This document shows, one piece after another, positions 24,541 to 34,901 of a stretch of DNA of 39,065 nt. Positions within the stretch are counted from its first letter, which is position 1; every line of letters starts with the position of its first letter. The notes below the pieces were generated by a model. That model was given only the letters and a program-made list of their open reading frames with translations, made no database searches and had not been told where the DNA came from. This DNA is from Paramecium sonneborni (Eukaryota; Ciliophora; Oligohymenophorea; Peniculida; Parameciidae), in NCBI GenBank assembly GCA_905182985.1, contig CAJJDN010000013.1, forward strand, positions 9,329 through 48,393. The letters are read 5' to 3'. Both the position numbers and the translations under genes were made by a program.

Positions 24541-26552
24541 ATGGGAGGAAATTGTTCAAATTGTATTTAATGTTAAAAAGATAAAACGGAATCAAATATT
24601 GAAGTAAAGGTAACTAAAAAGTCAGATAGTTAAAGAGCATAATCTTAATCACAATAATCATGTCACAGTTTAATAGATGGTGTAATAAAATTGAATTTAT
24701 AGAAAGAATGATGTAAAATAGATAAATTGTGCTACAAAAGAATAAAATAATAAAAAGTTTTCTGAATTTTCTGTTAATCAAGAGATAGAAAGAATGAAGG
24801 TTAATTTTAATGACAAGGCAATAGTGATACAAAAAATTTGGAAAGGTCATAAAGTTAGATAAAGTTATAAGGAAATGAAGAAGAAATTTTATCAATTTGA
24901 TAAGGGAAATGATAAATAAGAATAGTAATAAATTGATTTAGCAAAAGTAGTTAACAAAGATAAAAAGAAATACTTTAATTAATTAGAATTTGGAAGTAAT
25001 ATTAGTATTTGTTAAATTATAAGCGAATAATGTGAGTATTGGCTAATAAAGAGAGAAACGACCCTTATTTGTTTTTAAGAGCGGTGCTACGTATGAGGGA
25101 GAATGGTTAGGAAACAAGAGAGATGGAAAAGGCGTCTAAATTTGGATTGATAGANTATTTCTATAGAACTAGTTACAAATTAAATTCATATTGTTTTCTC
25201 TTTCATTTTAATAGAAAATTTTTATTAAATTTATCATATACCATTTTATTTTATAATTTATGCAAATATTTATAAATTTTATTAATATCATTTTCTTTTA
25301 TATTTTTTATAGAAAATCTTTCATTTCCCATAAACTATTATATTTTGAAATTGAATAAATAGCTTATAAATTTAAATAGAACTCATAATGAGAATAGATG
25401 TTATTAAATTAACAAAATTCCCCAATCTCAGAAAAAAAAATTTTACATAGCTAAATATCTATTAAAATAGGCATATTTTCTAAAAAGGCAAATCTTTTAA
25501 TTGAAATTATAAAATCTTTTGATGATCCTAATAACTCTTCAAGAATGTAAATTTATACTTATATCTTAGTTGACAGATTATTCATAATTTTAATAGCCAT
25601 TGTTATCTAGGGAATTTTTAAATAATTTTCTGTTAGTATGTAAACTACTAATAAAATTACTTTAGTGAATTAATATTAATAAAAACAAATGTTATAGAAT
25701 CAATCAGTTTCTAAAACTTAGTTAAAAAGAATATTTAAAAAATTAAAAATAATTGTTTTGAAATGTAAATCCAAAAAATTAAAAAAAAAGATTATTAGCT
25801 TACAAGCTATGGTATGAGATTAAATTTAAAATTGAATTAAAATAATAGAAATGGGAATATTAATAGTGATTTAAAAATTAGCAGTGTAACAATTTGATAT
25901 TTATAAAATTATATAATGTTATAAATATAAGTAGAAAAATGGGAGGAAATTGTTCAAATTGTATTTAATGTTAAAAAGATAAAACGGAATCAAATATTGA
26001 AGTAAAGGTAACTAAAAAGTCAGATAGTTAAAGAGCATAATCTTAATCACAATAATCATGTCACAGTTTAATAGATGGTGTAATAAAATTGAATTTATAG
26101 AAAGAATGATGTAAAATAGATAAATTGTGCTACAAAAGAATAAAATAATAAAAAGTTTTCTGAATTTTCTGTTAATCAAGAGATAGAAAGAATGAAGGTT
26201 AATTTTAATGACAAGGCAATAGTGATACAAAAAATTTGGAAAGGTCATAAAGTTAGATAAAGTTATAAGGAAATGAAGAAGAAATTTTATCAATTTGATA
26301 AGGGAAATGATAAATAAGAATAGTAATAAATTGATTTAGCAAAAGTAGTTAACAAAGATAAAAAGAAATACTTTAATTAATTAGAATTTGGAAGTAATAT
26401 TAGTATTTGTTAAATTATAAGCGAATAATGTGAGTATTGGCTAATAAAGAGAGAAACGACCCTTATTTGTTTTTAAGAGCGGTGCTACGTATGAGGGAGA
26501 ATGGTTAGGAAACAAGAGAGATGGAAAAGGCGTCTAAATTTGGATTGATAGA
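23758..26552. repeat. 1397-bp direct duplication around a single N (likely assembly artefact)
   Basis: 23758-25154 recurs at 25156-26552 with no difference seen; the sole separator is N at 25155. The first copy stops inside the MORN gene and the second runs on into its remainder, as expected of two contigs overlapping at this place. Confidence 0.85.
24541..25154 (+). CDS. Truncated artefactual copy of the MORN/IQ gene start
   Basis: This is the same sequence as 25939-26552, with the same ATG, frame breaks and IQ motif. It ends at the N at 25155. It should not be counted as a separate gene. Confidence 0.8.
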
Positions 26553-27146
26553 GCTAGGTATGATGGAGAATGGATTGATAATAAAGCATGTGGATATGGT
26601 AGTTTCTATCATATAGATGGTGATTCGTATGTTGGAGAATGGGCAGATAACAGAGGAAATGGTTATGGAATTTATAAATAAAGTAATGGTACTGTGTATT
26701 AAGGATATTGGAAAAATGATTAATAACATGGGAAAGGAGAAGAGAAATGTAAAATTATATTAATAAGATAGGGCCTGATTTATCTATTTACAAAGGAGAT
26801 TATTTTGAAGGTAAGAAATAAGGTAAAGGAAAATATATATGGCCTGATGGTAGTTATTATGAAGGAGACTGGTTTGATCATAAAATGAATGGATATGTAA
26901 TAATAATAATAATTAATTTATTAATAGGGAGAATGTAATTGGTTTGATGGCAGAATATACAAAGGGGAATGGTTTAATAATAAAATGCATGGAAAAGGAA
27001 TATATTAATGGCCAGATGGTAGATAGTATGTAGGTTAATGGCATTATGGTAAATTACATGGGAAAGGAAAATACATATTATCTGATGGATTAATTAAATT
27101 TGGAATTTGGGATTAAGGAAGAAGATTAAGATGGACTGATGAATGA
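25939..27146 (+). CDS. MORN-repeat protein with an IQ motif
   Basis: The protein starts MGGNCSNCIQCQKDKTESN; Gly2 followed by Cys residues fits N-myristoylation/palmitoylation and membrane attachment. An IQ motif (AIVIQKIWKGHKVRQSYKEM) suggests calmodulin binding. About eight MORN repeats follow, with signatures YEGEW, YDGEW, YVGEW, YQGYW, YKGDY, YYEGDW, YKGEW and YVGQW, each with a GKG or GYG partner. It ends GIWDQGRRLRWTDE before TGA 27144-27146. Introns: 26749-26771 (23 nt; joins EEK to WPDLS) and 26897-26927 (31 nt). Two apparent frame breaks lie in the N-terminal half, near 26100 and 26440, in A-rich or AG-repeat sequence. MORN proteins in ciliates and other protists often tether to membranes or basal-body/cortical structures. 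The partner is unknown. Confidence 0.85.
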
Positions 27147-27189
27147 ATTAATAAATAACTATAATTACCATTTCTTTTTATTAGGAGAT

Positions 27190-27903
27190 TCATCTAAAAT
27201 ATTATTAAAAACTCCATTAATAGTTTTGCTATAATATATAATCCTTTAATCTTACCTTTTTGTTAATTGATTTATATGCCCTATTTTGTATTATTATTTT
27301 AATTTTTATTTATAATCAATTTCTATATATTGTACATTTTTATGTATGAATAACTATTTTAAGATTTTAATAATGACTAGCGTTTATCAATTAATTTTTC
27401 TTGAGATTATTGAGATTAGTTTCTCTCACTTTTCTATTTGAAGGAGGATTGTTGATAGTATTATTATTATTTTGATGAGACATATTGTTTTTTAGTGGAA
27501 GACCTTTTCCTGATATAAGATTTCTTTATTACATTTGGACTTCCTTCACGTTATTAAAATTAATTCTATGATTTTTTTTCGCTAAAATATATATTTAAAT
27601 TATGTTATTGTACTTCTATTTTTACTTTTCAAATTCTAATTATTCAATCTTCTCTTAAAGATTATCTGCATAGAGTCTCATCTACTACTCTAACTATGAT
27701 TATGTTAATCTATATACCCTAATATGAAAACGTATCTCTGCTTCTGCTTTTTAAACAGCCTTCTCTAATTCATCATATTCAAGATTTTTGCTTTAAGATA
27801 CTAATTCTAGCAGTGTAAAGATGTGAAGTTTTAGTGCATTAAGTATTTCTTATGTACTCAACTCTTTTGTGACAGCAGATCTAAGTACACTGCAAATCTA
27901 CAT
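27190..27903 (-). CDS. Coiled-coil protein of about 208 residues
   Basis: Start ATG 27903 (MQICSVLRSAVTKELSTQ). An Ala/Glu-rich coiled-coil follows (YDELEKAVQKAEAEIRFHIR, then LYADNLQEKIEQLEFEKQKQ), then a Ser/Lys/Gln-rich segment (EGSPNVIKKSYIRKRSSTKK). The end DYILQQNYQWSFQQYFR precedes TGA 27192-27190. Introns: 27582-27613 (32 nt), well supported by the frame change, and 27281-27335 (55 nt), which restores frame but is unusually long for this genome, so the last 30 residues are less certain. It converges with the MORN gene 44 bp away. I do not recognise a family beyond coiled coil; a cytoskeletal or basal-body role is only a guess. Confidence 0.6.
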
Positions 27904-28551
27904 AAAATTCTAAATGCATACGTCTGTCAATATTTATAATAACTATTCATTGATATTCATAGGTGATTATTTAATATTAAATTTGATATTTCAGTATAAA
28001 TTAAATAGATTACTTTTTTTATTGATTATCATTATCAAATTATTTTCTATCATTATCTTTTATATTCCAACCCCAAACCCAAAAATCAACTCTATTTTTT
28101 TTCAGAAATACCTAAACCATCTATACAATATAACAATAATCCATAAAATATTTATTGTTCAAATCAATACAATAATTAAATGAATAAATTTAAATAATAC
28201 TAAATTATCTGCAATTTCTTCCTGTTTTAAATAAAATTTCTTTAAAATTCGATAATTACCATAATATTTTCAATCTTTCAATTAATTTATATTTTAACTT
28301 TATATAAAAAAGCCAAAGATGCTTTTCTAAAAAAAAAAAAGTTCCTTTCTCTGTTCATCCTATATCCTACTCACTTCCATTTTTAGATTCTGTCAATCAT
28401 AAAATCTTTTTATCCTATATTTATTCTTTTTTTTCAGAATCATTTTACAAATTAAGCCAAAATGCTTTGAATGTGATAATACTCCAAAGACAAGTTCTTA
28501 CAAGTAATAATTGCAAAGTCAATATATCTTATAAATTCTAATTGTTAATTA
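27904..28551. other. Intergenic, upstream of the coiled-coil gene
   Basis: AT-rich with no convincing gene; the plus-strand open frame at 27914-28183 has no family features. It contains a telomere-like C-rich motif at 28067-28080 and the 3' end of the small minus-strand gene seen in full in the second copy. It is repeated at 29596-30243. Confidence 0.4.
28067..28080 (+). other. Interstitial telomere-like motif CCAACCCCAAACCC
   Basis: Fourteen bases match the C-strand of Paramecium-type telomeric DNA (mixed C4A2 and C3A3 units). They lie in AT-rich DNA and recur at 29759-29772 through the artefactual duplication. The stretch is too short to be a telomere. A T8 run 20 bases downstream argues against a telomerase RNA template on this strand. 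Confidence 0.5.
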
Positions 28552-28945
28552 NNNNNNNNNNNNNNNNNNNNNNNNNNNNNNNNNNNNNNNNNNNNNNNNN
28601 NNNNNNNNNNNNNNNNNNNNNNNNNNNNNNNNNNNNNNNNNNNNNNNNNNNNNNNNNNNNNNNNNNNNNNNNNNNNNNNNNNNNNNNNNNNNNNNNNNNN
28701 NNNNNNNNNNNNNNNNNNNNNNNNNNNNNNNNNNNNNNNNNNNNNNNNNNNNNNNNNNNNNNNNNNNNNNNNNNNNNNNNNNNNNNNNNNNNNNNNNNNN
28801 NNNNNNNNNNNNNNNNNNNNNNNNNNNNNNNNNNNNNNNNNNNNNNNNNNNNNNNNNNNNNNNNNNNNNNNNNNNNNNNNNNNNNNNNNNNNNNNNNNNN
28901 NNNNNNNNNNNNNNNNNNNNNNNNNNNNNNNNNNNNNNNNNNNNN
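28552..28945. other. Assembly gap (394 N)
   Basis: Run of N between two copies of the same 1298-bp sequence. The open frame of X residues that spans it is not a gene. Confidence 0.99.
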
Positions 28946-29595
28946 ACCTTTTTGTTAATTGATTTATATGCCCTATTTTGTATTATTATTTTAATTTTTA
29001 TTTATAATCAATTTCTATATATTGTACATTTTTATGTATGAATAACTATTTTAAGATTTTAATAATGACTAGCGTTTATCAATTAATTTTTCTTGAGATT
29101 ATTGAGATTAGTTTCTCTCACTTTTCTATTTGAAGGAGGATTGTTGATAGTATTATTATTATTTTGATGAGACATATTGTTTTTTAGTGGAAGACCTTTT
29201 CCTGATATAAGATTTCTTTATTACATTTGGACTTCCTTCACGTTATTAAAATTAATTCTATGATTTTTTTTCGCTAAAATATATATTTAAATTATGTTAT
29301 TGTACTTCTATTTTTACTTTTCAAATTCTAATTATTCAATCTTCTCTTAAAGATTATCTGCATAGAGTCTCATCTACTACTCTAACTATGATTATGTTAA
29401 TCTATATACCCTAATATGAAAACGTATCTCTGCTTCTGCTTTTTAAACAGCCTTCTCTAATTCATCATATTCAAGATTTTTGCTTTAAGATACTAATTCT
29501 AGCAGTGTAAAGATGTGAAGTTTTAGTGCATTAAGTATTTCTTATGTACTCAACTCTTTTGTGACAGCAGATCTAAGTACACTGCAAATCTACAT
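28946..29595 (-). CDS. Truncated artefactual copy of the coiled-coil gene
   Basis: Same sequence as 27254-27903; its 3' end is cut by the gap. It should be collapsed with the gene at 27190-27903. Confidence 0.8.
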
Positions 29596-30088
29596 AAAAT
29601 TCTAAATGCATACGTCTGTCAATATTTATAATAACTATTCATTGATATTCATAGGTGATTATTTAATATTAAATTTGATATTTCAGTATAAATTAAATAG
29701 ATTACTTTTTTTATTGATTATCATTATCAAATTATTTTCTATCATTATCTTTTATATTCCAACCCCAAACCCAAAAATCAACTCTATTTTTTTTCAGAAA
29801 TACCTAAACCATCTATACAATATAACAATAATCCATAAAATATTTATTGTTCAAATCAATACAATAATTAAATGAATAAATTTAAATAATACTAAATTAT
29901 CTGCAATTTCTTCCTGTTTTAAATAAAATTTCTTTAAAATTCGATAATTACCATAATATTTTCAATCTTTCAATTAATTTATATTTTAACTTTATATAAA
30001 AAAGCCAAAGATGCTTTTCTAAAAAAAAAAAAGTTCCTTTCTCTGTTCATCCTATATCCTACTCACTTCCATTTTTAGATTCTGTCAA

Positions 30089-30411
30089 TCATAAAATCTT
30101 TTTATCCTATATTTATTCTTTTTTTTCAGAATCATTTTACAAATTAAGCCAAAATGCTTTGAATGTGATAATACTCCAAAGACAAGTTCTTACAAGTAAT
30201 AATTGCAAAGTCAATATATCTTATAAATTCTAATTGTTAATTAACTTCTTCCCACTTTATATTGATTACTAAAAATCACACATAATTAAATCCTCTTAGA
30301 ATTTCTTTGAGAAAAACATTAATTTTATCCGCTTCAGTTGCAAATGGAACAACTTATATTTAAAATATATAATTTAATTCTTTACGCTCTTTTTTGAGAG
30401 ATAGGCATCAT
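30089..30411 (-). CDS. Small unrecognised protein with an in-frame TGA and a frame break
   Basis: From ATG 30411 the frame reads MMPISQK, then after a one-base shift in a run of six T on the plus strand (about 30390-30395) it continues ERKELNYIFQIQVVPFATEA and DKINVFLKEILRGFNYV. A TGA at 30278-30276 interrupts, and the same frame goes on FLVINIKWEEVNQQLEFIRY and NLSLEYYHIQSILAQF. A 34-nt intron (30107-30140) then leads to DKKIL and TGA 30091-30089. The regular intron and clean end argue for a real gene. The breaks could be errors or decay. Part of it is duplicated before the gap. Family unknown. Confidence 0.45.
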
Positions 30412-30519
30412 CAAAGAGACTTTTTTACTTAAATAATTGATTAATATCCTATTACGTAATATTTACATTATAAAAATATCTAAAAAATATAATTATCATT
30501 TATTTGGTTCACATCAAAA

Positions 30520-31532
30520 ATGCTTAACTAAGCCTTTCTCTTTGCAGTAGTTGAGGAACGCTTCCACAAAATCTATCAAGGGAATGTTCATGTCTTGGAA
30601 TCAATTCAATACTTTAAATTAAAGAACATTCGAACTATAATTGTTGTTGGAGAATAAAATCATACTAAATTTACAGAGTATGCTACCTATCATGTACTAT
30701 TGATAAAATGACTTAGAGAGTAGATGAAAACATTGGAGAAGCAATAGACATATTTGAAAAGACTTGTCAACTTATTTAAAACGAAATTAAACGTTCTTCT
30801 GTATTAGTATGTTGTTAGAATGGATTAAATTGGAGTACAGCCATATTAATAGCATATCTAATAAACACCAAAAAGTGGTAATATGAAAAGGCTTTCTATC
30901 ACTTAAAATCTTTGAAATATGTAGTAAATCCATCCTTAGCACTAAAAAAATAATTAATTTTATTCAATACAAAAGTTCACAATGTGAAGAATTTTAATAA
31001 CTAAGAAAACAATATAAATTAATCTAATCTAATTGTTCCATCTAAATTCTAATAAAGAATAATTGAGCAAAATTAAAAGCTTTAATATTTGGATGATTCT
31101 ATATAATCTCGAGAGGAAAGAAATTCAACAAGTTCAAATTAATGTGATAAGACTCCTATGTTTTATTCCCCAAAAAACAATAATAATAACGCTAATAATA
31201 GTAATAGTAATAGTAAAAAGAAAATAGTTGGTGTATAATCAGATACAAAAATAATGAAAAAATAGAGTATAACAAAATTAGTAAGACATATTAGAAATTA
31301 TACATTCTAGATGGATGATGGAAATATTATTAATAATAACAATAATAATATTAATAATAATTGTAATAATAATAATAATAATGTTAATATTATTAAACAG
31401 AATGCCAATAATTTTATTAATTAACCTCTAATAACAAATTCCCCAAAATTTAAAGATGAAGAATCACCTATTGTTAAAAAGCCTATAAGAAGAAGATATG
31501 CGCATAGAACTAAAAGTGCTATTAATGGATGA
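30520..31532 (+). CDS. Dual-specificity-phosphatase-like protein, probably catalytically dead
   Basis: One 23-nt intron (30694-30716) gives 329 residues, ending RTKSAING at TGA 31530-31532. The N-terminal 150 residues follow the DSP fold: KIYQGNVHVLESIQYFKLKN (the 'GN...A...L...' start), a strand RTIIVVGE, then the helix DENIGEAIDIFEKTCQLI. The P-loop is VLVCCQNGLNWSTAILIAYL. The family signature is HCxxGxxRS; here the nucleophile Cys is kept (C91), His is Cys (C90) and the essential Arg is Trp (W97, codon TGG at 30831-30833). It is therefore likely a STYX-like pseudophosphatase that binds but does not hydrolyse phosphoproteins. The C-terminal half is low complexity, with Asn runs (31166-31400) and basic clusters. 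No frame breaks. Confidence 0.85.
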
Positions 31533-31625
31533 TTTATAAAGTTTTAAAAAAATACCTTTTTATTTTAATTTTCTAAATGTTGAAATACTCAGTATATTCG
31601 TTATATTAAAATTTTAAATTAAAAA

Positions 31626-34600
31626 ATGTTAGATAATTACTAATGTCCTGGCAAATAACATTAGTTATAGAAAAATCTTCAAAAGAAATATCAGGATGAA
31701 TCTTTAAATGATTCTAATTCTGTTAAATTAACTCCAAATGTTAGAAATTAAATGTTGGGAGTATCTAAAATATCAGACATAAAAGTCTTTAATGATTATT
31801 CTATTGATTCATAGATATTTGATAAAAGCAGTATCTTGGAGTAATCATTAGAATAAGAACTTAGAATATGGAAGGAACAATACAAAATTGATCCTTAAAT
31901 GGTTTAAAAAATAGAATAATGTATTATGATGATAGTTACATTCTAGAAATAAGAAATATTGATAATCAAATAACTTAATTGGCAACATAATTTGAAATTT
32001 GCATCAATTTACAATAAAAAACTTAATCATATTTTTAAGAATTTCAACAAATTGTCAAAGGAACCACTTTTACAAAGTTTTCTCGGTCTAACAGTAAAAA
32101 AACTGCTTTGAGAACAATTTTTTATTGTCCTTTTTTGAATGCTATTTGTTGGAAATCTAAAACATCTAAATTTCCTACGTCTAAATAGATTATTCCAATA
32201 GATTAAATAATTCAGATACATACTAACTATTCAAAGTAATTAAATAAAGTTAAAACAATAGATATAAGCTATTTAAAAAAAACTTTACAATCTCTAAATA
32301 ATTTAATGAAGAATTATTTTTAGCAATTGAAGGAAGAAATGGATATCGTTTAGAATTGATTGCAGAATCTAAATAAGAATAAGATTTATATATAAGAATA
32401 TTAAATTAATTAATTGAGAATAATCAAAAATCATTCAACAGTTCATTTTTTATTGAGTAATATTCTCAAAATATTAATTAAATTAAAAAGGTATTATTTT
32501 AAATATAAAGATTTATAGAATTTAGATAATTCTAAAATTTCTTTTATTGAGGCAATGGAAAAATTATAGTATAATTTCATTTAAAATACAACATCACTAT
32601 TATAGCATGAAAAAGAGAAAAACATTCTTTTAAAAAAGAGATCTTGTCATATAATGAATTAAAATAAATAATAAATTGATGAATTAGGTTAATAAAATCA
32701 TTAGTAGAAAAAAATGATATAAGAGTTGTAATTATAAAAAGAATATTTTGAATAAAGGATTGTATAATTATAAGAATTTTATAATGTAAGAACAATGTAA
32801 TTTAAAACAAGTTAAAATCCTTAGCTTTCTTAGATTAATCAAATCTTAAAAGATATTATTGGATTAAATGGAGAGAATAGTGTTTATAATGAATCCTTAG
32901 TTGATGTATAAGTTTAACAAATAGATCATTATTAAGATTGTTTAAAAAATTTAAGAAAAGTTTAAGAAATCTTAGTTTACTAATAAAATCTGGAAATAAA
33001 TTTAAGAACAAAGATCGAAAAGTAATAAAATGAAAATTAAAATTTATATTAATAAATAAAAAAGCTATAAACTGATATTATAGAAAGTGAAGGAATAAAT
33101 TAAATGTTACAAAAAAAATTAATAGATTTTAATTTAAATATGGAATCAAAAGAAGAATAATTTAATACTGTTATTAAAGAGATTTAAAGTCTAAAATAAC
33201 ATCTACCTTGTNTAAAAAAACTGCTTTGAGAACAATTTTTTATTGTCCTTTTTTGAATGCTATTTGTTGGAAATCTAAAACATCTAAATTTCCTACGTCT
33301 AAATAGATTATTCCAATAGATTAAATAATTCAGATACATACTAACTATTCAAAGTAATTAAATAAAGTTAAAACAATAGATATAAGCTATTTAAAAAAAA
33401 CTTTACAATCTCTAAATAATTTAATGAAGAATTATTTTTAGCAATTGAAGGAAGAAATGGATATCGTTTAGAATTGATTGCAGAATCTAAATAAGAATAA
33501 GATTTATATATAAGAATATTAAATTAATTAATTGAGAATAATCAAAAATCATTCAACAGTTCATTTTTTATTGAGTAATATTCTCAAAATATTAATTAAA
33601 TTAAAAAGGTATTATTTTAAATATAAAGATTTATAGAATTTAGATAATTCTAAAATTTCTTTTATTGAGGCAATGGAAAAATTATAGTATAATTTCATTT
33701 AAAATACAACATCACTATTATAGCATGAAAAAGAGAAAAACATTCTTTTAAAAAAGAGATCTTGTCATATAATGAATTAAAATAAATAATAAATTGATGA
33801 ATTAGGTTAATAAAATCATTAGTAGAAAAAAATGATATAAGAGTTGTAATTATAAAAAGAATATTTTGAATAAAGGATTGTATAATTATAAGAATTTTAT
33901 AATGTAAGAACAATGTAATTTAAAACAAGTTAAAATCCTTAGCTTTCTTAGATTAATCAAATCTTAAAAGATATTATTGGATTAAATGGAGAGAATAGTG
34001 TTTATAATGAATCCTTAGTTGATGTATAAGTTTAACAAATAGATCATTATTAAGATTGTTTAAAAAATTTAAGAAAAGTTTAAGAAATCTTAGTTTACTA
34101 ATAAAATCTGGAAATAAATTTAAGAACAAAGATCGAAAAGTAATAAAATGAAAATTAAAATTTATATTAATAAATAAAAAAGCTATAAACTGATATTATA
34201 GAAAGTGAAGGAATAAATTAAATGTTACAAAAAAAATTAATAGATTTTAATTTAAATATGGAATCAAAAGAAGAATAATTTAATACTGTTATTAAAGAGA
34301 TTTAAAGTCTAAAATAACATCTACCTTGTAGAATGAGTACATCATAGTCTTAATCAGAATATTCAATAAAACTGAGTGAATAAGATCAAACTCTTTTTAA
34401 CTTTTATATTTAGATTATGACATTTGTTTTTTTTATTATGGTTCCAGAAGAGCTTAACAATGAATTTGAATAAATAATGCAAGGATTTTTAGTAAAAATA
34501 AGTACAAAATATGGAGATTTATTATAAATATCTTTATTGATAAAATAAATAAATAAGGTATATAAGAATTTAGAATAGTAATAAAAAAATAGGATAGAAA

Positions 34601-34836
34601 CAATATTCAAAGAATAAATTTATCATTATTAGAATTATATAGAAAATAAAAATAAAAAAAGTATTGGTTCTCCTACAAATGGTTAGAATTCAAATAAATT
34701 TGTATTAATGGATAAAACATTTTCATCTCCTAATAATAAGATATTTGTAAAGAATAATGCAAAATTTTATAAGAGAGAAGCATTTTAATCATTAGATCCT
34801 TAATAAATAAAATATTTGTCATAATTAGTTAAATGA
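31626..34836 (+). CDS. Long coiled-coil protein with an internal TGA and an artefactual duplication
   Basis: ATG 31626 begins MLDNYQCPGKQHQLQKNLQK. After a one-base frame change near 31895 (KIDP to LNGLKNRIMYYDDSY) the frame continues through long Gln/Lys/Glu/Leu-rich coiled coil, for example KKMIQELQLQKEYFEQRIVQ and QQIKKLQTDIIESEGINQM. It ends KFYKREAFQSLDPQQIKYLS...LVK at TGA 34834-34836. An in-frame TGA at 32357-32359 (33475-33477 in the second copy) splits IVQN from LQNLNKN. Its context and register fit an original Gln codon (TAA), and the coiled coil resumes in the same frame. The 1117-bp duplication around N 33212 must be collapsed; about 700 residues then remain. A structural role at the cytoskeleton or centrosome is plausible but not shown. 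Confidence 0.65.
32095..34329. repeat. 1117-bp direct duplication around a single N (likely assembly artefact)
   Basis: 32095-33211 recurs at 33213-34329, offset 1118, with no difference seen, including the in-frame TGA. The N at 33212 is the only separator. Confidence 0.85.
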
Positions 34837-34901
34837 ATAATATGTTAAGATTATTTTAATGTTATGAATTTAATTATTCTTCCATAAATTAAATTAATTA
34901 A

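Larger units (their letters stand above)
27254..30243. repeat. 1298-bp direct duplication flanking the N gap (likely assembly artefact)
   Basis: 27254-28551 recurs at 28946-30243, offset 1692, with no difference seen. The two copies are separated only by the N run. It includes most of the coiled-coil gene and its upstream region. It looks like two contigs whose overlap was not recognised and which were scaffolded with an estimated gap. Confidence 0.85.

Noticed and set aside
26505..26729. Minus-strand open frame opposite the MORN repeats.
   Set aside because: The plus strand encodes regular MORN repeats; the antisense frame is repetitive only because the gene is.
28060..28110. Telomerase RNA template around CCAACCCCAAACCC.
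   Set aside because: A run of eight T lies about 20 bases downstream and would end a polymerase III transcript; the conserved GUCA element next to the template is missing.
28542..28958. Open frame of 138 residues made of X.
   Set aside because: It is the N gap.
31166..31400. Asn-codon repeats as a possible microsatellite or CRISPR-like array.
   Set aside because: They are in-frame AAT/AAC runs inside the phosphatase-like protein; no spaced repeats exist.
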